Source: Agromyces larvae
Lineage (GTDB): Bacteria > Actinomycetota > Actinomycetes > Actinomycetales > Microbacteriaceae
Direction of reading: 5' to 3'
Length of the DNA stretch: 64,000 nucleotides
Assembly (NCBI RefSeq): GCF_022811705.1
Contig: NZ_CP094528.1
Location: 2,170,001-2,234,000 of the forward strand
In this document: positions 1 through 7,824 of the stretch, in pieces
Numbering within the stretch: the stretch's first letter is position 1
Layout: each line of letters starts with the position of its first letter
The notes under the pieces: model-generated
Told to the model about the DNA's origin: nothing
The model's input: the letters and a program-made list of their open reading frames with translations, nothing else
The model's database searches: none
Translations under genes and position numbers: made by a program

Positions 1-288
1 CGGCGGCAGTGTGTCACCGCGGTGGACGACCTGCACATCCGACCGGACGAGGAACCGAAGGAAGTCGACGATCAGTTCCAGCTCGTCCGCCGTCGCGCGT
101 TCGCGCTCCGCCGACGAGCGGGACTTGAGGTTCAGTGAGAACCGCCCGCCGACGGAACGAACCAGGTAGAGCACCTCCATGTCGCCGACGGCGAGCAGTG
201 CCTCGTGCCACTCGAACCGCTCGTAGCGCGCGGCCGAGAGCGCGGCCACGAAACGCGGATCGGTCGCGAGTGCCTCGAGATCAGGCAT
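1..288 (-). CDS. Unknown protein, 3' end cut by window edge
   Basis: An open frame of 96 codons runs from an ATG at 288 to the window edge with no stop, so the C-terminus is missing. The start MPDLEALATDP overlaps the stop of the upstream immunity-like gene by 8 nt (ATGCCTGA), which suggests translational coupling and supports this frame. The visible part reads as a soluble mixed alpha/beta protein, with FEWHEALLAVGDMEVLYLV followed by a charged helix. I do not recognise the family. Its place at the end of a chain of toxin/immunity cassettes makes another immunity or accessory protein plausible, but that is context only. Confidence 0.6.
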   Translation of the reverse strand, partial: MPDLEALATDPRFVAALSAARYERFEWHEALLAVGDMEVLYLVRSVGGRFSLNLKSRSSAERERATADELELIVDFLRFLVRSDVQVVHRGDTLPP

Positions 289-571
289 CGGGCGCGTCGA
301 CCGGGGTCATCGCATCGATCTTGTCGAGGTTCAGGATGTACGCCTCACGACGCACCTCACCCGTACGCTTCGCGATGAAGATCGCGAGGTTGTCGTTGCG
401 GTTGAACTGCACATGGCCGTCCACGAGGTACTCGCGAGAACCCCACGTCGGAAGAACATCGTCCGCGTCCTCGTACCACTCCGACCCGATGTGCAGGTGG
501 CCCGAGATCGCCGGCGGATGCTCGCCGAAGTGCTGCTCGAGCGACCGCCGCGCCTCCTGGATCGTCACCAC
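281..571 (-). CDS. Immunity-like protein, second paralogue (YrhB/Imm35-like)
   Basis: A 96-residue acidic cytosolic protein. It is a clear paralogue of the protein at 1844-2143: both share an EAR..(F/L)EQ helix, the block (W/Y)(F/Y)EDADD(F/V)LP.WG.RE(F/Y).VDG and a DNL..(F/L)I.KR(S/T)G.VRRE strand. The shape (a short domain ending in a strand that presents a side-chain or ligand description, VDR-TG-like) resembles YrhB/Imm35-type immunity proteins; that family assignment is tentative. Translation starts at GTG 571 or the adjacent GTG at 568, three nt after the stop of the broken toxin tip (575-1140). It is therefore the cognate immunity gene of an orphan cassette. It stays intact although its toxin is broken, as expected if it still protects against siblings carrying a related toxin. 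Confidence 0.75.
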   Translation of the reverse strand: MVTIQEARRSLEQHFGEHPPAISGHLHIGSEWYEDADDVLPTWGSREYLVDGHVQFNRNDNLAIFIAKRTGEVRREAYILNLDKIDAMTPVDAPDA

Positions 572-574
572 GCG

Positions 575-1140
575 TCACGCCTCCTGGTCGACATCGTCTT
601 CGTCGTTGCTCAGCCATTCTCGCACCGCACCCAACGGCGCGTGCGGGTCGGGCCAGAGCCCCGCAGCCGGGAGCAGCACGCTCGAATGCGGGAGTCGCGC
701 GCTCTGCTGCGGGAGCGCTGCGACCGGAGGGAGGGAGGATTCGAACCGACGGAGGCCCTCCTCGAGACGCCAGTTCTGGTCCTCCTCGCCGTCCAGCGGT
801 TGTTCGCGGCGATCTCGCGATCGATCATCTCGCGGGGGCGGTCCGCCATGTCCGTGCTGCGGCTCCACTGCTCCACGAGGGAGCGCTCGGACGCGATGTC
901 GGGCTTGGCCGTCTTCACGACCTCGGAGGTCGGGACGAGATCGTCGACGCGCAACACCTCGATGTCCCCGCGCTTCGGGTCGTTGAAGTACATGCGGTCG
1001 AGGTACTTCGATGCGTCGTCGAGCTGTGAGAACTGGCGTCGCGTGCCATCGGCCCGCACCCAGTCGGAGGCGATCGTCGGAAGGTACCGACCCTCGAAAG
1101 CGCACGGTGGGCTGATCCAGCATCGTGATTCTTCCGACAC
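575..1140 (-). pseudogene. Orphan, frameshifted toxin C-terminal tip
   Basis: The frame starting near 1140 encodes GRYLPTIASDW, then KYLDRMYF and EVLRVDDLVP. These align with GRWNESIARDW, QYLDELVY and HVLRVDDLVP near the C-terminus of the 1789-residue toxin. The stretch that should lie between the first two blocks, holding the catalytic His and Asp of the papain-like domain, is absent, and there is no upstream Cys motif. Near 795 the homologous reading moves to another frame (DGEEDQNWRLEEGLRRFE) and ends at a TGA at 575-577. It has no delivery module and at least one frameshift, so it is a decayed displaced toxin tip. The downstream immunity gene follows after three nucleotides. A sequencing error could explain the frameshift but not the internal deletion. 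Confidence 0.7.
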
Positions 1141-1167
1141 GGCGGTCGGTGTCGACGTTCCCGAGCG

Positions 1168-1545
1168 CTACTCGTCGATCGGTTGGTCGGCCTCGGGCGC
1201 GATCGCACCCGCGACGATGAACGGCCCGACGAGCGCCAGGTACTCCTCGGACGAGAGACGCGTCCGACGTACGATGCCGTGCGCCGCCGAAAGCGTGTCC
1301 GATACTGCCGAAGACACCGCACCCGGGCCGGCGGCGGACAACGCCTCGTGCAAGGGCTCGAGGAGCGCACGCACCCGATGGTCGAGCGCGCTGAAGTCGG
1401 CCGCGGACAACTTCGCGGCCTTCCGCGCCGCCGACCGTGCCTTCGCACCGATCCGTCGCGCCTCACTCAAGACCGTCGCGAACTGTTCAGGCGTGAACGA
1501 CGCCACCGAATCGAGGAACGCGTCCAGTTCTGCCGATGCCGCCAT
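1168..1545 (-). CDS. Helical alanine-rich protein of the toxin cassette
   Basis: A 125-residue protein predicted to be almost wholly helical, with no signal peptide or membrane segment. I chose ATG 1545 (MAASAELDAFLDS) because GGAGGGTGAGGG lies just upstream; an in-frame ATG at 1569 lacks such a site. Recognisable blocks are FTPEQFATVLSEAR, a basic Ala-rich helix, a (A/V)SDTLSAAHGI block and a C-terminal LSSEEYLALVGPF. The last two blocks recur in the broken fragment at 1582-1733, so this is a locally duplicated family. It lies between two immunity-like genes in the toxin cassette chain. It could be an immunity protein for one of the other toxin modules. I do not recognise the family. Confidence 0.7.
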   Translation of the reverse strand: MAASAELDAFLDSVASFTPEQFATVLSEARRIGAKARSAARKAAKLSAADFSALDHRVRALLEPLHEALSAAGPGAVSSAVSDTLSAAHGIVRRTRLSSEEYLALVGPFIVAGAIAPEADQPIDE

Positions 1546-1581
1546 GTCCCTCACCCTCCCACGCCGCACGACCTGAGCGAT

Positions 1582-1733
1582 TCAGGCCGAACGGCCGGGG
1601 ATCGGAACCTCGACCACCGCGAACGGCGCAACGAGCGTCGTACTGCTCGATGCTCAAGCGACTGCGACAAGGCGATGCCGTGCGCGGCGGAGAGGGTGGC
1701 GTGGATCACCGCGCTCAGCGCCCCGTCGCCGAG
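1582..1733 (-). pseudogene. Frameshifted remnant of the 125-aa helical family
   Basis: The minus strand reads LGDGALSAVIHATLSAAHGI, then in a second frame RLSIEQYDA, then in a third LVAPFAVVEVPIPG before a TGA at 1584-1582. Joined, these match the C-terminal part of the neighbouring intact gene (AVSSAVSDTLSAAHGI, RLSSEEYLA, LVGPFIVAGAIAP). At least two frameshifts separate the matching pieces, and there is no N-terminal half. It is therefore a decayed tandem copy. Confidence 0.65.
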
Positions 1734-1850
1734 ACGCACCTCAGCTGTGCGCTGCGCGATGAAGAGCGCACGGTTGTCGTCGCCGGCGCGCCCAACTGGA
1801 GCACCGCTCCTCGGGCACCCCCTCCACGTGACCGTCGACCGGTCTACGAA
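1734..1850 (-). pseudogene. Remnant of a third immunity-like gene
   Basis: In one minus-strand frame this stretch encodes GDDNRALFIAQRTAEVR, close to the strand DNLAIFIAKRTGEVR of the intact immunity paralogue at 281-571. A PVDGHV-like segment matching its VDGHV lies just upstream in another frame. The remnant runs straight into the broken 125-aa-family fragment. It overlaps the 3' end of the intact immunity gene by a few bases, as expected for a deletion junction between cassettes. Confidence 0.55.
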
Positions 1851-2143
1851 GAGGCGACCCGAGTCATCTTCTTGACCTTGTCGAAGCTCGCGAAACGGTC
1901 TTCCCGTCGCACGGCGCCGCTTCGCTTGTCGATGAGCACGACGAGGTTGTCCATGCGGGTGTACGTGGGATCTCCGTCGACGTAGAACTCACGCGCCCCC
2001 CAGACCGGAAGGAAGTCGTCCGCATCCTCGAACCAGCCGTCGACATGCAGCGTTCCCTGCAGCGGGAGCGGGTGCTCGCGGACGTACTGCTCGAACGCGG
2101 AGCGCGCCTCGTCGACCGTCATCATGTCGCCAGTCTCACTCAT
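1844..2143 (-). CDS. Immunity-like protein paired with the giant toxin
   Basis: A small acidic cytosolic protein (99 residues from the ATG at 2143). The start ATGAGTGA overlaps the stop of the giant toxin gene by 8 nt, the usual coupling of toxin and immunity genes. Two later ATGs (2125, 2122; MMTVDEARS) are alternative starts and match the start of the paralogue at 281-571 better. Conserved blocks are WFEDADDFLPVWGAREF, a YVDGDP turn, DNLVVLIDKRSGAVRRED and a FDKVKKMT end. Position and paralogy predict that it neutralises the C-terminal papain-like module of the toxin in the producing cell. The link to YrhB/Imm35-type immunity folds is tentative. Confidence 0.75.
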   Translation of the reverse strand: MSETGDMMTVDEARSAFEQYVREHPLPLQGTLHVDGWFEDADDFLPVWGAREFYVDGDPTYTRMDNLVVLIDKRSGAVRREDRFASFDKVKKMTRVASS

Positions 2144-5100
2144 CCTCGTCGTCACCGCCAAGCCACTCCATGGCGAACACGGCTCCTGCGCCCGCCGCGG
2201 CGGCACCGATGGCTGCCCCGGCGACCATCGCCCGCTTGCTCGAGCTCGGTCCGGGCTGTGCCGGCGGGTTCGAGGGCGTGGTCGGAGCCGGCGGGTTCGC
2301 CAGGAACTGCTGGATCGCCTTCTCACCGCGCATCAGGCTCGCGTTCTGCCTCATCAAGGCGTGCCTCGAGCGTTTCGCCGCCTCCACGTCCGTCGGGGAC
2401 GCGCTCGGGTCGTGGATCACCGAGTCGTACTCGGCGATCAGTCTGGCGTTCTGCGCCTGCCAGTCGGCGGTCCGCTGCAACTGGTCAGCCGGCTCGAGCG
2501 CTTCCAGCATCTGTGCCGTCTTGTCTCCGTCGCCCGGCATCACGCTCTCGAGCACGGACTCGCGGGGAACGAGGTCGTCGACACGCAGCACATGGATTCC
2601 GAACGCGGGCCCGCGCTGCGGGAGCGGGCGCGCCGGGTCCGAATAGTCGTAGACCAGTTCGTCGAGGTACTGCGAGACGTCATGGCCGAAGTCCGGCTGC
2701 TTCGGCACGGAGGGCTGCGCGTCGACGAAGCGCAGACCCTGTGCGGTCTTCTCCACCGTGAAGATGTGCGCACCACCCGATTTCCACTGTCCCGAGATGA
2801 AGCCACGTGCACCGATGTCCCACCCGGAGGTGAGGTCCGCGAGCGCCTGAGCAACGGGCACGCCCGGGGTCGGCTGCACCACCTCGAAGTCGCGAACCGT
2901 TCCGTCCTTCTGGGCCCAGTCGCGCGCGATCGATTCGTTCCATCGGCCCTGCGGCGTCGGGACCTGCTGGCCGTTCGCATCGATGTCGAAGCCCCAAACG
3001 GTCGGCGCTGCGATCGCGTCCCATCCGCGCTGACGCAATTCGAGTGCCGTGACCACCCGGTGGCAGTTGTTGCCGTACAGGGCGGGGTCGGTGCGATACC
3101 CCTCCTGGTTGGTCGAATCGACCGAATGCGTCATCGACTCGGCGGTCGGCAGCCGGTTCAGGTCCGACTCGAGGAACGCGTCGGACGGGTCCGTCTGTGT
3201 TCCGTCGAGCCCGGCTGAGTCTCCGGGCGTCGCTGGTCCGGTCTGCTCGGCGTCCGCCGCGTGGCCACTGCTGTCGCCGGATGCTTCACCCGGGTCGCCT
3301 GCTGTCGCGGGCTGCCCGGTCGGGTCCGAGTCGGAACCCGACGTCGCGGTCGGGTCAGGGGTCGACATCACATCGGGCGACGGCGTGACATCCGCCCCGG
3401 GTTGCTGGACGGTCCCCGCGGTCGTGGCTCCGGCGCGAACCCCGGGGGCGCTCGGCGTGGTGTTCGATGTCGCGGTACCCGCGCTCGTCGCCGCAACCGC
3501 GTGCGACGACGTCGCCGGCTGGGCAGACGTGAGGCCGTCGCGTACGTTCGTGGCGCTGAGGTCGACGTTCACCTTGATGTGTGCGCGAAGCTTCGGGTCG
3601 ATCGCGTCCGCCGCGGCGTCCAACATGATGCCGAGGTCGGCGACCCGGCGTCGCCACTGGTTGCCGAGCGAGCTGTTGATGCCGAGATCGCCGTCTCCGT
3701 CGAACCGGTCGGGACGACCGCCGCCGACCTGGTCGGGACCGTGCAGCACCGCCCGACCGTTCATCGGCGTGCCACTGTCGGCGAGTGCCTGGTTCGCCGC
3801 GGCCTGCTCGGACTTCGCGACCCGACCGTGCTGGTCGAAGAAGTCCATGTTGTGCCGCAGCTCGGCGATCGTGAGCTGGTTGATCCCCTGCTGCTGCAGG
3901 TCGACCTGGCGCTGGAACTCCACCCAGTCGTGCTTCGGGTTCTTCATCTCGAACGAGTCGACGTCGATCGACTCCTTCAGCGAGTACGAGCCGTCCTCGT
4001 TGCGCACGATGGGCGAGCCGTCCTGCGCGGCGAGGGCATCGAGCTCCTGGCGGATCTCGGGCGTCAGCTCGGGGATCTGGTAGCCGTTGAACGTCGTGCC
4101 GGCGCCCTGCGAGCCGTCCGAGGCGTGGTCGGGTGCGACCGTCGCCTTGCTCTGCCACGTCGTGCTGTTCGCGGCCCGGTCGGCGGCGAGATCGATCGTC
4201 GAGTCGGCGCCGTCAGCACCCGTCTTCGCCGGGTCGGGCGTGCTCCCTGCATCGCCGGCCTCGGGGGTCGTCGCGTCGGGAACGTCGTAGACGTGCGAGC
4301 CGTCGGGGTTGACGACGTTCTGGGGGTGGAACGAGGCATCCCAGTGCGAGGCGTTCGGCTCGTGCGGAGGCCAGGGCGTGCGGGTGTCGGTCTGGGCATC
4401 GATCGCCCAGACGGTCTCGCCGTCGAAGTACGCCGTCATCCAGTGGCCGTCGGTCGGGGTCAGCTCGCCGTCGATCATGACCGACCGGTCGAGACCGACC
4501 ACGCAGTGCGAACCGGCACCGAGTTCGCGCAGGGTGGCGTCGATCTGCGCCGGCGTCGCCGTCGTCTGCGGGAAGCCTGTGCGGGCTTCCATCTCCGCGA
4601 CCGTGAGCGTGCCCGTGCCGGCCTCGGAGACCGGGTTGCCGTTCAGGTAGTCGAAGTAGTTCGCCGTGGTGTTGCCGCAGTTCGTGGCGTACCCGTTCGC
4701 CGGGTCGGACGGGTCGTAGTTCGGGTTGATCTCGCTGCGGGCCGCGTCCATGTCGGGCAGGCTGCGATCGGTGGTCGCGTGCGGCACGGCGTCGGCCGGC
4801 GGCTTCGGGTCGGCGTTGTCGCCGGGAGTCCCGTCGCCGTTCGCCGGCGTGCCGGCTTCGGCCGGACCGGTGGGCGACGCGTCAGCGGGCGAGCCCGTGC
4901 CGCTCGCGTCGGCGGGAGTTCCGCCGTCGACCGGCGATCCGGGGGTCGCCGGGGTGGTGGGCGCAGTCGGCGACGACGAGTTCGGTGAGCCGGGTGCCGT
5001 CGGCGCCTTCGGCGTCGAACCGCCACCGCCCACGTGGGTCGGCAGGAACGACGGCTTCCCGCCGATCAGCCCGGCACCGGCGGCGACTGCTGCGGCCGCG

Positions 5101-7505
5101 CCGCCGCCCGCCGCGGCCACGTTCTCGGGAGAGAGGTCGACGTCGGCGGGGTCGGCATCGGATGCGTCGCCATCGGATGCCTCGGAGGCAGCCTGCTCAG
5201 CCGAGGTGTCCGAAGCGGTCGAGTCGGCCGCCGTCGGGTCGGCGGCATGGTCGAGCGAGGAGCCCTCGTTCGCGGCAGGAGCCGTTGCGCCCTCGGTCGC
5301 CGGCGTCGCGGTGGCGCCGGCATCGGCCGGCGAGGTGCCGTCGACCGACACGTCGCCCTGCGAAGGCGAGAGATCGAGCGGGCCGTGGGAGGCGACGTCG
5401 GGGATCGACGAGAGGTCGGGGATCGACGCGTTGGACGAGACGTCGGTCGCGGAGCCGGTCGAGGACACGTCGGCGATCGAACCGTGCGACGACGCGTCGG
5501 CGAGCGGACCGTGCGACGACACGTCGGGGATGGACGAGAGGTCGGGGATCGACCCGTTCGACGACACGTCGGGCGTCGACCCGTTCGACGAGACATCGAC
5601 GGTCGAGCCGTTCGACGACACGTCGGCGGTCGAGCCGGTCGACGCGACATCCGGCGTGGAACCATTCGAGACGACATCCGGAGTCGACCCGTTCGAAGCC
5701 ACATCCGGAGTCGAACCGTTCGACGCGACATCCGGAGTCGAACCATTCGAAGCCACATCCGGAGTCGAACCGTTCGACGCCACATCCGGAGTCGAACCGT
5801 TCGAAGCCACATCCGGAGTCGACCCGTTCGACGCGACATCGGGAACCGAACCGTTCGACGACACGTCGGGCGTGCCGCCGTTCGAGACGGAGCCCGCGTC
5901 GGGGGTCGACACGCTCAGGTCGACACTCGCCGCAGCCGCGGAGCTGCTCGCGCCGCCGGCACCGGAGCCGGCCGTGGGCGAGTCGATGTCGACGTGCACG
6001 CCGCCGCCGCCCTGCGCCGAGCTGCTGCCGCCCGACGAGACCGAGGACGGGATGCTCGAGGTGTCGGGCGCCGCGGACGAGTTGCCGCCGCCCTGCGACG
6101 ACGACGCGGCGCCGGTGCTGGCGGGCGTGGGTGCTTCGACCGAGGGGTCAACCGTCGTGGTTCCGCCGGGGGTACCCGGGCCCGACGTGCCGTTGCCGGG
6201 CTTCGGGAGCACCGACTTCACGCCGTGTCCGGCGAGCGTCATCCCACCGCCGAGCAGGGCGCCGAACGCCATGCTCGAGATGGGATTGAACTCTTGGCCC
6301 GTCATGCCCGACTCGGCGAGTGCGCTCATGAACCCGTCGGCCGCGCCGCCCGTGCTCTCGCCGAAGACCTGTCGGCCGAGGCCTGCGCCGTGCCCGCCGC
6401 TGAGCACCCGCGAGACAGGGGCCGCGATCGCACCGCCCGCGAATGCCGACACGAAGGCGACGCCCACGTCCTGCGGCGTGTAGTCCTTGTCGTTCTGGCG
6501 CATCTTGTTGACCGCGACCGTCGCGATCGCGCTGGCGAGTCCGGCCTGAATGCCTTCCTTCGCCATGTGCAGGGCACCGCGCACGAGCACGCCGGCGACC
6601 CCGCGAAGGCCCTGGAGGAACGTCTTCAGCTTCATGATGAGCTGGGCGATGTTCTGGCACCAGCGCAGCACCGTCGCCGTCGCCTTGGCAGCGGTCGCGA
6701 GCGCGCCGATACCCACCGTCACGATGCTGAGGAGACCGCCGATCGCGAGGTCGGCGGCGAGCTCGATCGCCATCTGCTTGAGGAACCAGCCGAGCTCTTC
6801 GCGCGTCTGGCGCAGCTGGGTGCGGAAGTCGGCGATCCACCCCTGCATGGCATCGGCGCTCTCGCCGAGCTTGGTGATGCTCTCGGCGAGCCCGTCACGG
6901 CAGCTGAGCATCGCCTTCTGCTGCGGCAGCATCGCCGCGCTGACGTTCGTCATGCTGCCGGTGACGCGCGTCTTGGCGCTCTGCAGGCTGTTGCCGAACG
7001 CACCCCAGGCATCGGCCGCCTTCTGCAGCTGGTCTTCGTCACCGGTGGGGATCACGACGCCGAGCTGGTGCAGACCCCACTCGAGGAACTCCTGGAACTC
7101 GCCCAGCGGGCCCGGCCAACCGGGCCCGAGCGCGCTCGGCACCCGGGTCGTGGACTCGTCGAAGTACGGGGTCGATTCGGCCGGCGACGCGGTCGCGGGA
7201 TCGAGCCCGGCGGCCGGCTTCTGCGCCGCATCGTACGCACGCGCGGTGTTCGACAGCGCCGAGTCGAGGAGGCGGAGTCCGTTCGAGATCGAACGCACGG
7301 CGTCGATCGTCGGGCCGGCGATGGCGTCGTAGCCCTCGCTGCCCTCGCAGAACTCTTCGGCCGAGTCGTCGTCGCCCGCCATGCCGCCGAGCCCCGAGAG
7401 CTTCGAGGTCAGCGTCGAGATCGCGCTGTCGACAGTCTGCGCGATCGCGTAGAGGTGGTCGCCGTCTTGCACCAGACGAGCGGGGTCGAGTTTCACCTGC
7501 GCCAT
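2136..7505 (-). CDS. Giant T7SS-linked polymorphic toxin, three effector modules
   Basis: A 1789-residue predicted interbacterial toxin, probably exported by the adjacent EssC-like system. Residues 1-100 and about 130-250 are WXG100-like helical bundles. A hydrophobic segment lies at about 250-275, followed by a Gly/Ala-rich region to about 430. A Ser/Thr/Asp-rich stalk follows, with a 9-residue repeat (SNGSTPDVA) at about 540-700. Module 1 (about 925-1075) is papain-like: C943 in TNCGNTT, H1021 in DGHWMTAYF, D1036 in WAIDAQ. Module 2 (about 1160-1300) fits polymorphic toxin type 15: LHGPDQVGGG (H1255, D1258) and INSSLGNQW. Module 3 (about 1470-1640) fits toxin glutamine deamidases (Tox-PL): C1481 in NNCHRVVTALELR, H1580 in GGAHIFTVE, D1595 in FVDAQ. 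A hydrophobic helix sits near the C-terminus (1759-1779). The immunity gene overlaps its stop. Module calls rest on motifs; targets are unknown. Confidence 0.85.
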   Translation of the reverse strand: MAQVKLDPARLVQDGDHLYAIAQTVDSAISTLTSKLSGLGGMAGDDDSAEEFCEGSEGYDAIAGPTIDAVRSISNGLRLLDSALSNTARAYDAAQKPAAGLDPATASPAESTPYFDESTTRVPSALGPGWPGPLGEFQEFLEWGLHQLGVVIPTGDEDQLQKAADAWGAFGNSLQSAKTRVTGSMTNVSAAMLPQQKAMLSCRDGLAESITKLGESADAMQGWIADFRTQLRQTREELGWFLKQMAIELAADLAIGGLLSIVTVGIGALATAAKATATVLRWCQNIAQLIMKLKTFLQGLRGVAGVLVRGALHMAKEGIQAGLASAIATVAVNKMRQNDKDYTPQDVGVAFVSAFAGGAIAAPVSRVLSGGHGAGLGRQVFGESTGGAADGFMSALAESGMTGQEFNPISSMAFGALLGGGMTLAGHGVKSVLPKPGNGTSGPGTPGGTTTVDPSVEAPTPASTGAASSSQGGGNSSAAPDTSSIPSSVSSGGSSSAQGGGGVHVDIDSPTAGSGAGGASSSAAAASVDLSVSTPDAGSVSNGGTPDVSSNGSVPDVASNGSTPDVASNGSTPDVASNGSTPDVASNGSTPDVASNGSTPDVASNGSTPDVVSNGSTPDVASTGSTADVSSNGSTVDVSSNGSTPDVSSNGSIPDLSSIPDVSSHGPLADASSHGSIADVSSTGSATDVSSNASIPDLSSIPDVASHGPLDLSPSQGDVSVDGTSPADAGATATPATEGATAPAANEGSSLDHAADPTAADSTASDTSAEQAASEASDGDASDADPADVDLSPENVAAAGGGAAAAVAAGAGLIGGKPSFLPTHVGGGGSTPKAPTAPGSPNSSSPTAPTTPATPGSPVDGGTPADASGTGSPADASPTGPAEAGTPANGDGTPGDNADPKPPADAVPHATTDRSLPDMDAARSEINPNYDPSDPANGYATNCGNTTANYFDYLNGNPVSEAGTGTLTVAEMEARTGFPQTTATPAQIDATLRELGAGSHCVVGLDRSVMIDGELTPTDGHWMTAYFDGETVWAIDAQTDTRTPWPPHEPNASHWDASFHPQNVVNPDGSHVYDVPDATTPEAGDAGSTPDPAKTGADGADSTIDLAADRAANSTTWQSKATVAPDHASDGSQGAGTTFNGYQIPELTPEIRQELDALAAQDGSPIVRNEDGSYSLKESIDVDSFEMKNPKHDWVEFQRQVDLQQQGINQLTIAELRHNMDFFDQHGRVAKSEQAAANQALADSGTPMNGRAVLHGPDQVGGGRPDRFDGDGDLGINSSLGNQWRRRVADLGIMLDAAADAIDPKLRAHIKVNVDLSATNVRDGLTSAQPATSSHAVAATSAGTATSNTTPSAPGVRAGATTAGTVQQPGADVTPSPDVMSTPDPTATSGSDSDPTGQPATAGDPGEASGDSSGHAADAEQTGPATPGDSAGLDGTQTDPSDAFLESDLNRLPTAESMTHSVDSTNQEGYRTDPALYGNNCHRVVTALELRQRGWDAIAAPTVWGFDIDANGQQVPTPQGRWNESIARDWAQKDGTVRDFEVVQPTPGVPVAQALADLTSGWDIGARGFISGQWKSGGAHIFTVEKTAQGLRFVDAQPSVPKQPDFGHDVSQYLDELVYDYSDPARPLPQRGPAFGIHVLRVDDLVPRESVLESVMPGDGDKTAQMLEALEPADQLQRTADWQAQNARLIAEYDSVIHDPSASPTDVEAAKRSRHALMRQNASLMRGEKAIQQFLANPPAPTTPSNPPAQPGPSSSKRAMVAGAAIGAAAAGAGAVFAMEWLGGDDEDE
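5386..5890 (-). repeat. 27-nt tandem repeats encoding the toxin stalk
   Basis: Within the giant toxin gene a 27-nt unit encoding SNGSTPDVA is repeated about fourteen times between 5535 and 5890 and continues in degenerate form (IPDVS, SHGPLADAS) to about 5386. In the central copies, alternate units differ by synonymous changes (gaagccaca versus gacgcgaca), which creates a 54-nt higher-order period and suggests recent expansion by doubled units. Confidence 0.9.
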
Positions 7506-7515
7506 GAGTCAGCCC

Positions 7516-7824
7516 TTAGCCGAGGTTCGCTTCGATCTCGGTCCATGAGGAGTCGAGATCTTCGATGGTCTGTGAGTAGGCGTCGAACGAGAGCTGCACC
7601 TGGTCGTGCAGGCTCTCGGCGACATCTTGCAGAGCGGCCGCGCCGGCCGCCCAGGCCGCGAAGGAACCGAGGAAGGCCTGCATCGCAGGGCCCTGCCACT
7701 CGGTGGGGAGCATGTACGCGAAACCGCTGGCTCCCTCTTTCAGCGCCGAGCAGTAGTTGACGAGCTCGTTCATGGTTTGCGCGAGCTGACGCAGGTCGCT
7801 CGTGTCGGCTTGCTGCTCAGACAT
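7516..7824 (-). CDS. WXG100-family protein
   Basis: A 102-residue helical-hairpin protein of the ESAT-6/WXG100 type. The turn motif is WQG at about residue 43 (PTEWQGPAMQAF), with a helix on each side. It has no signal peptide, as usual for type VII substrates. The start MSEQQADTSD (ATG 7824) overlaps the stop of the upstream extended WXG100 gene by 8 nt, and the toxin gene begins 10 nt downstream. This tight linkage suggests it forms a heterodimer with, or chaperones, the helical head of the toxin during export. The C-terminus (DLDSSWTEIEANLG) lacks a clear YxxxD/E signal. Confidence 0.9.
   Translation of the reverse strand: MSEQQADTSDLRQLAQTMNELVNYCSALKEGASGFAYMLPTEWQGPAMQAFLGSFAAWAAGAAALQDVAESLHDQVQLSFDAYSQTIEDLDSSWTEIEANLG

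Noticed and set aside
575..1140. Intact 176-residue gene
   Set aside because: Only the first two thirds of the frame resemble the toxin. The matching C-terminal part is in another frame, so it is called a pseudogene.
413..1576. Long plus-strand open frame across the toxin cassette remnants
   Set aside because: Arg/Ser-rich composition with no domain pattern. It is antisense to frames that match each other and the toxin, as expected in high-GC DNA.
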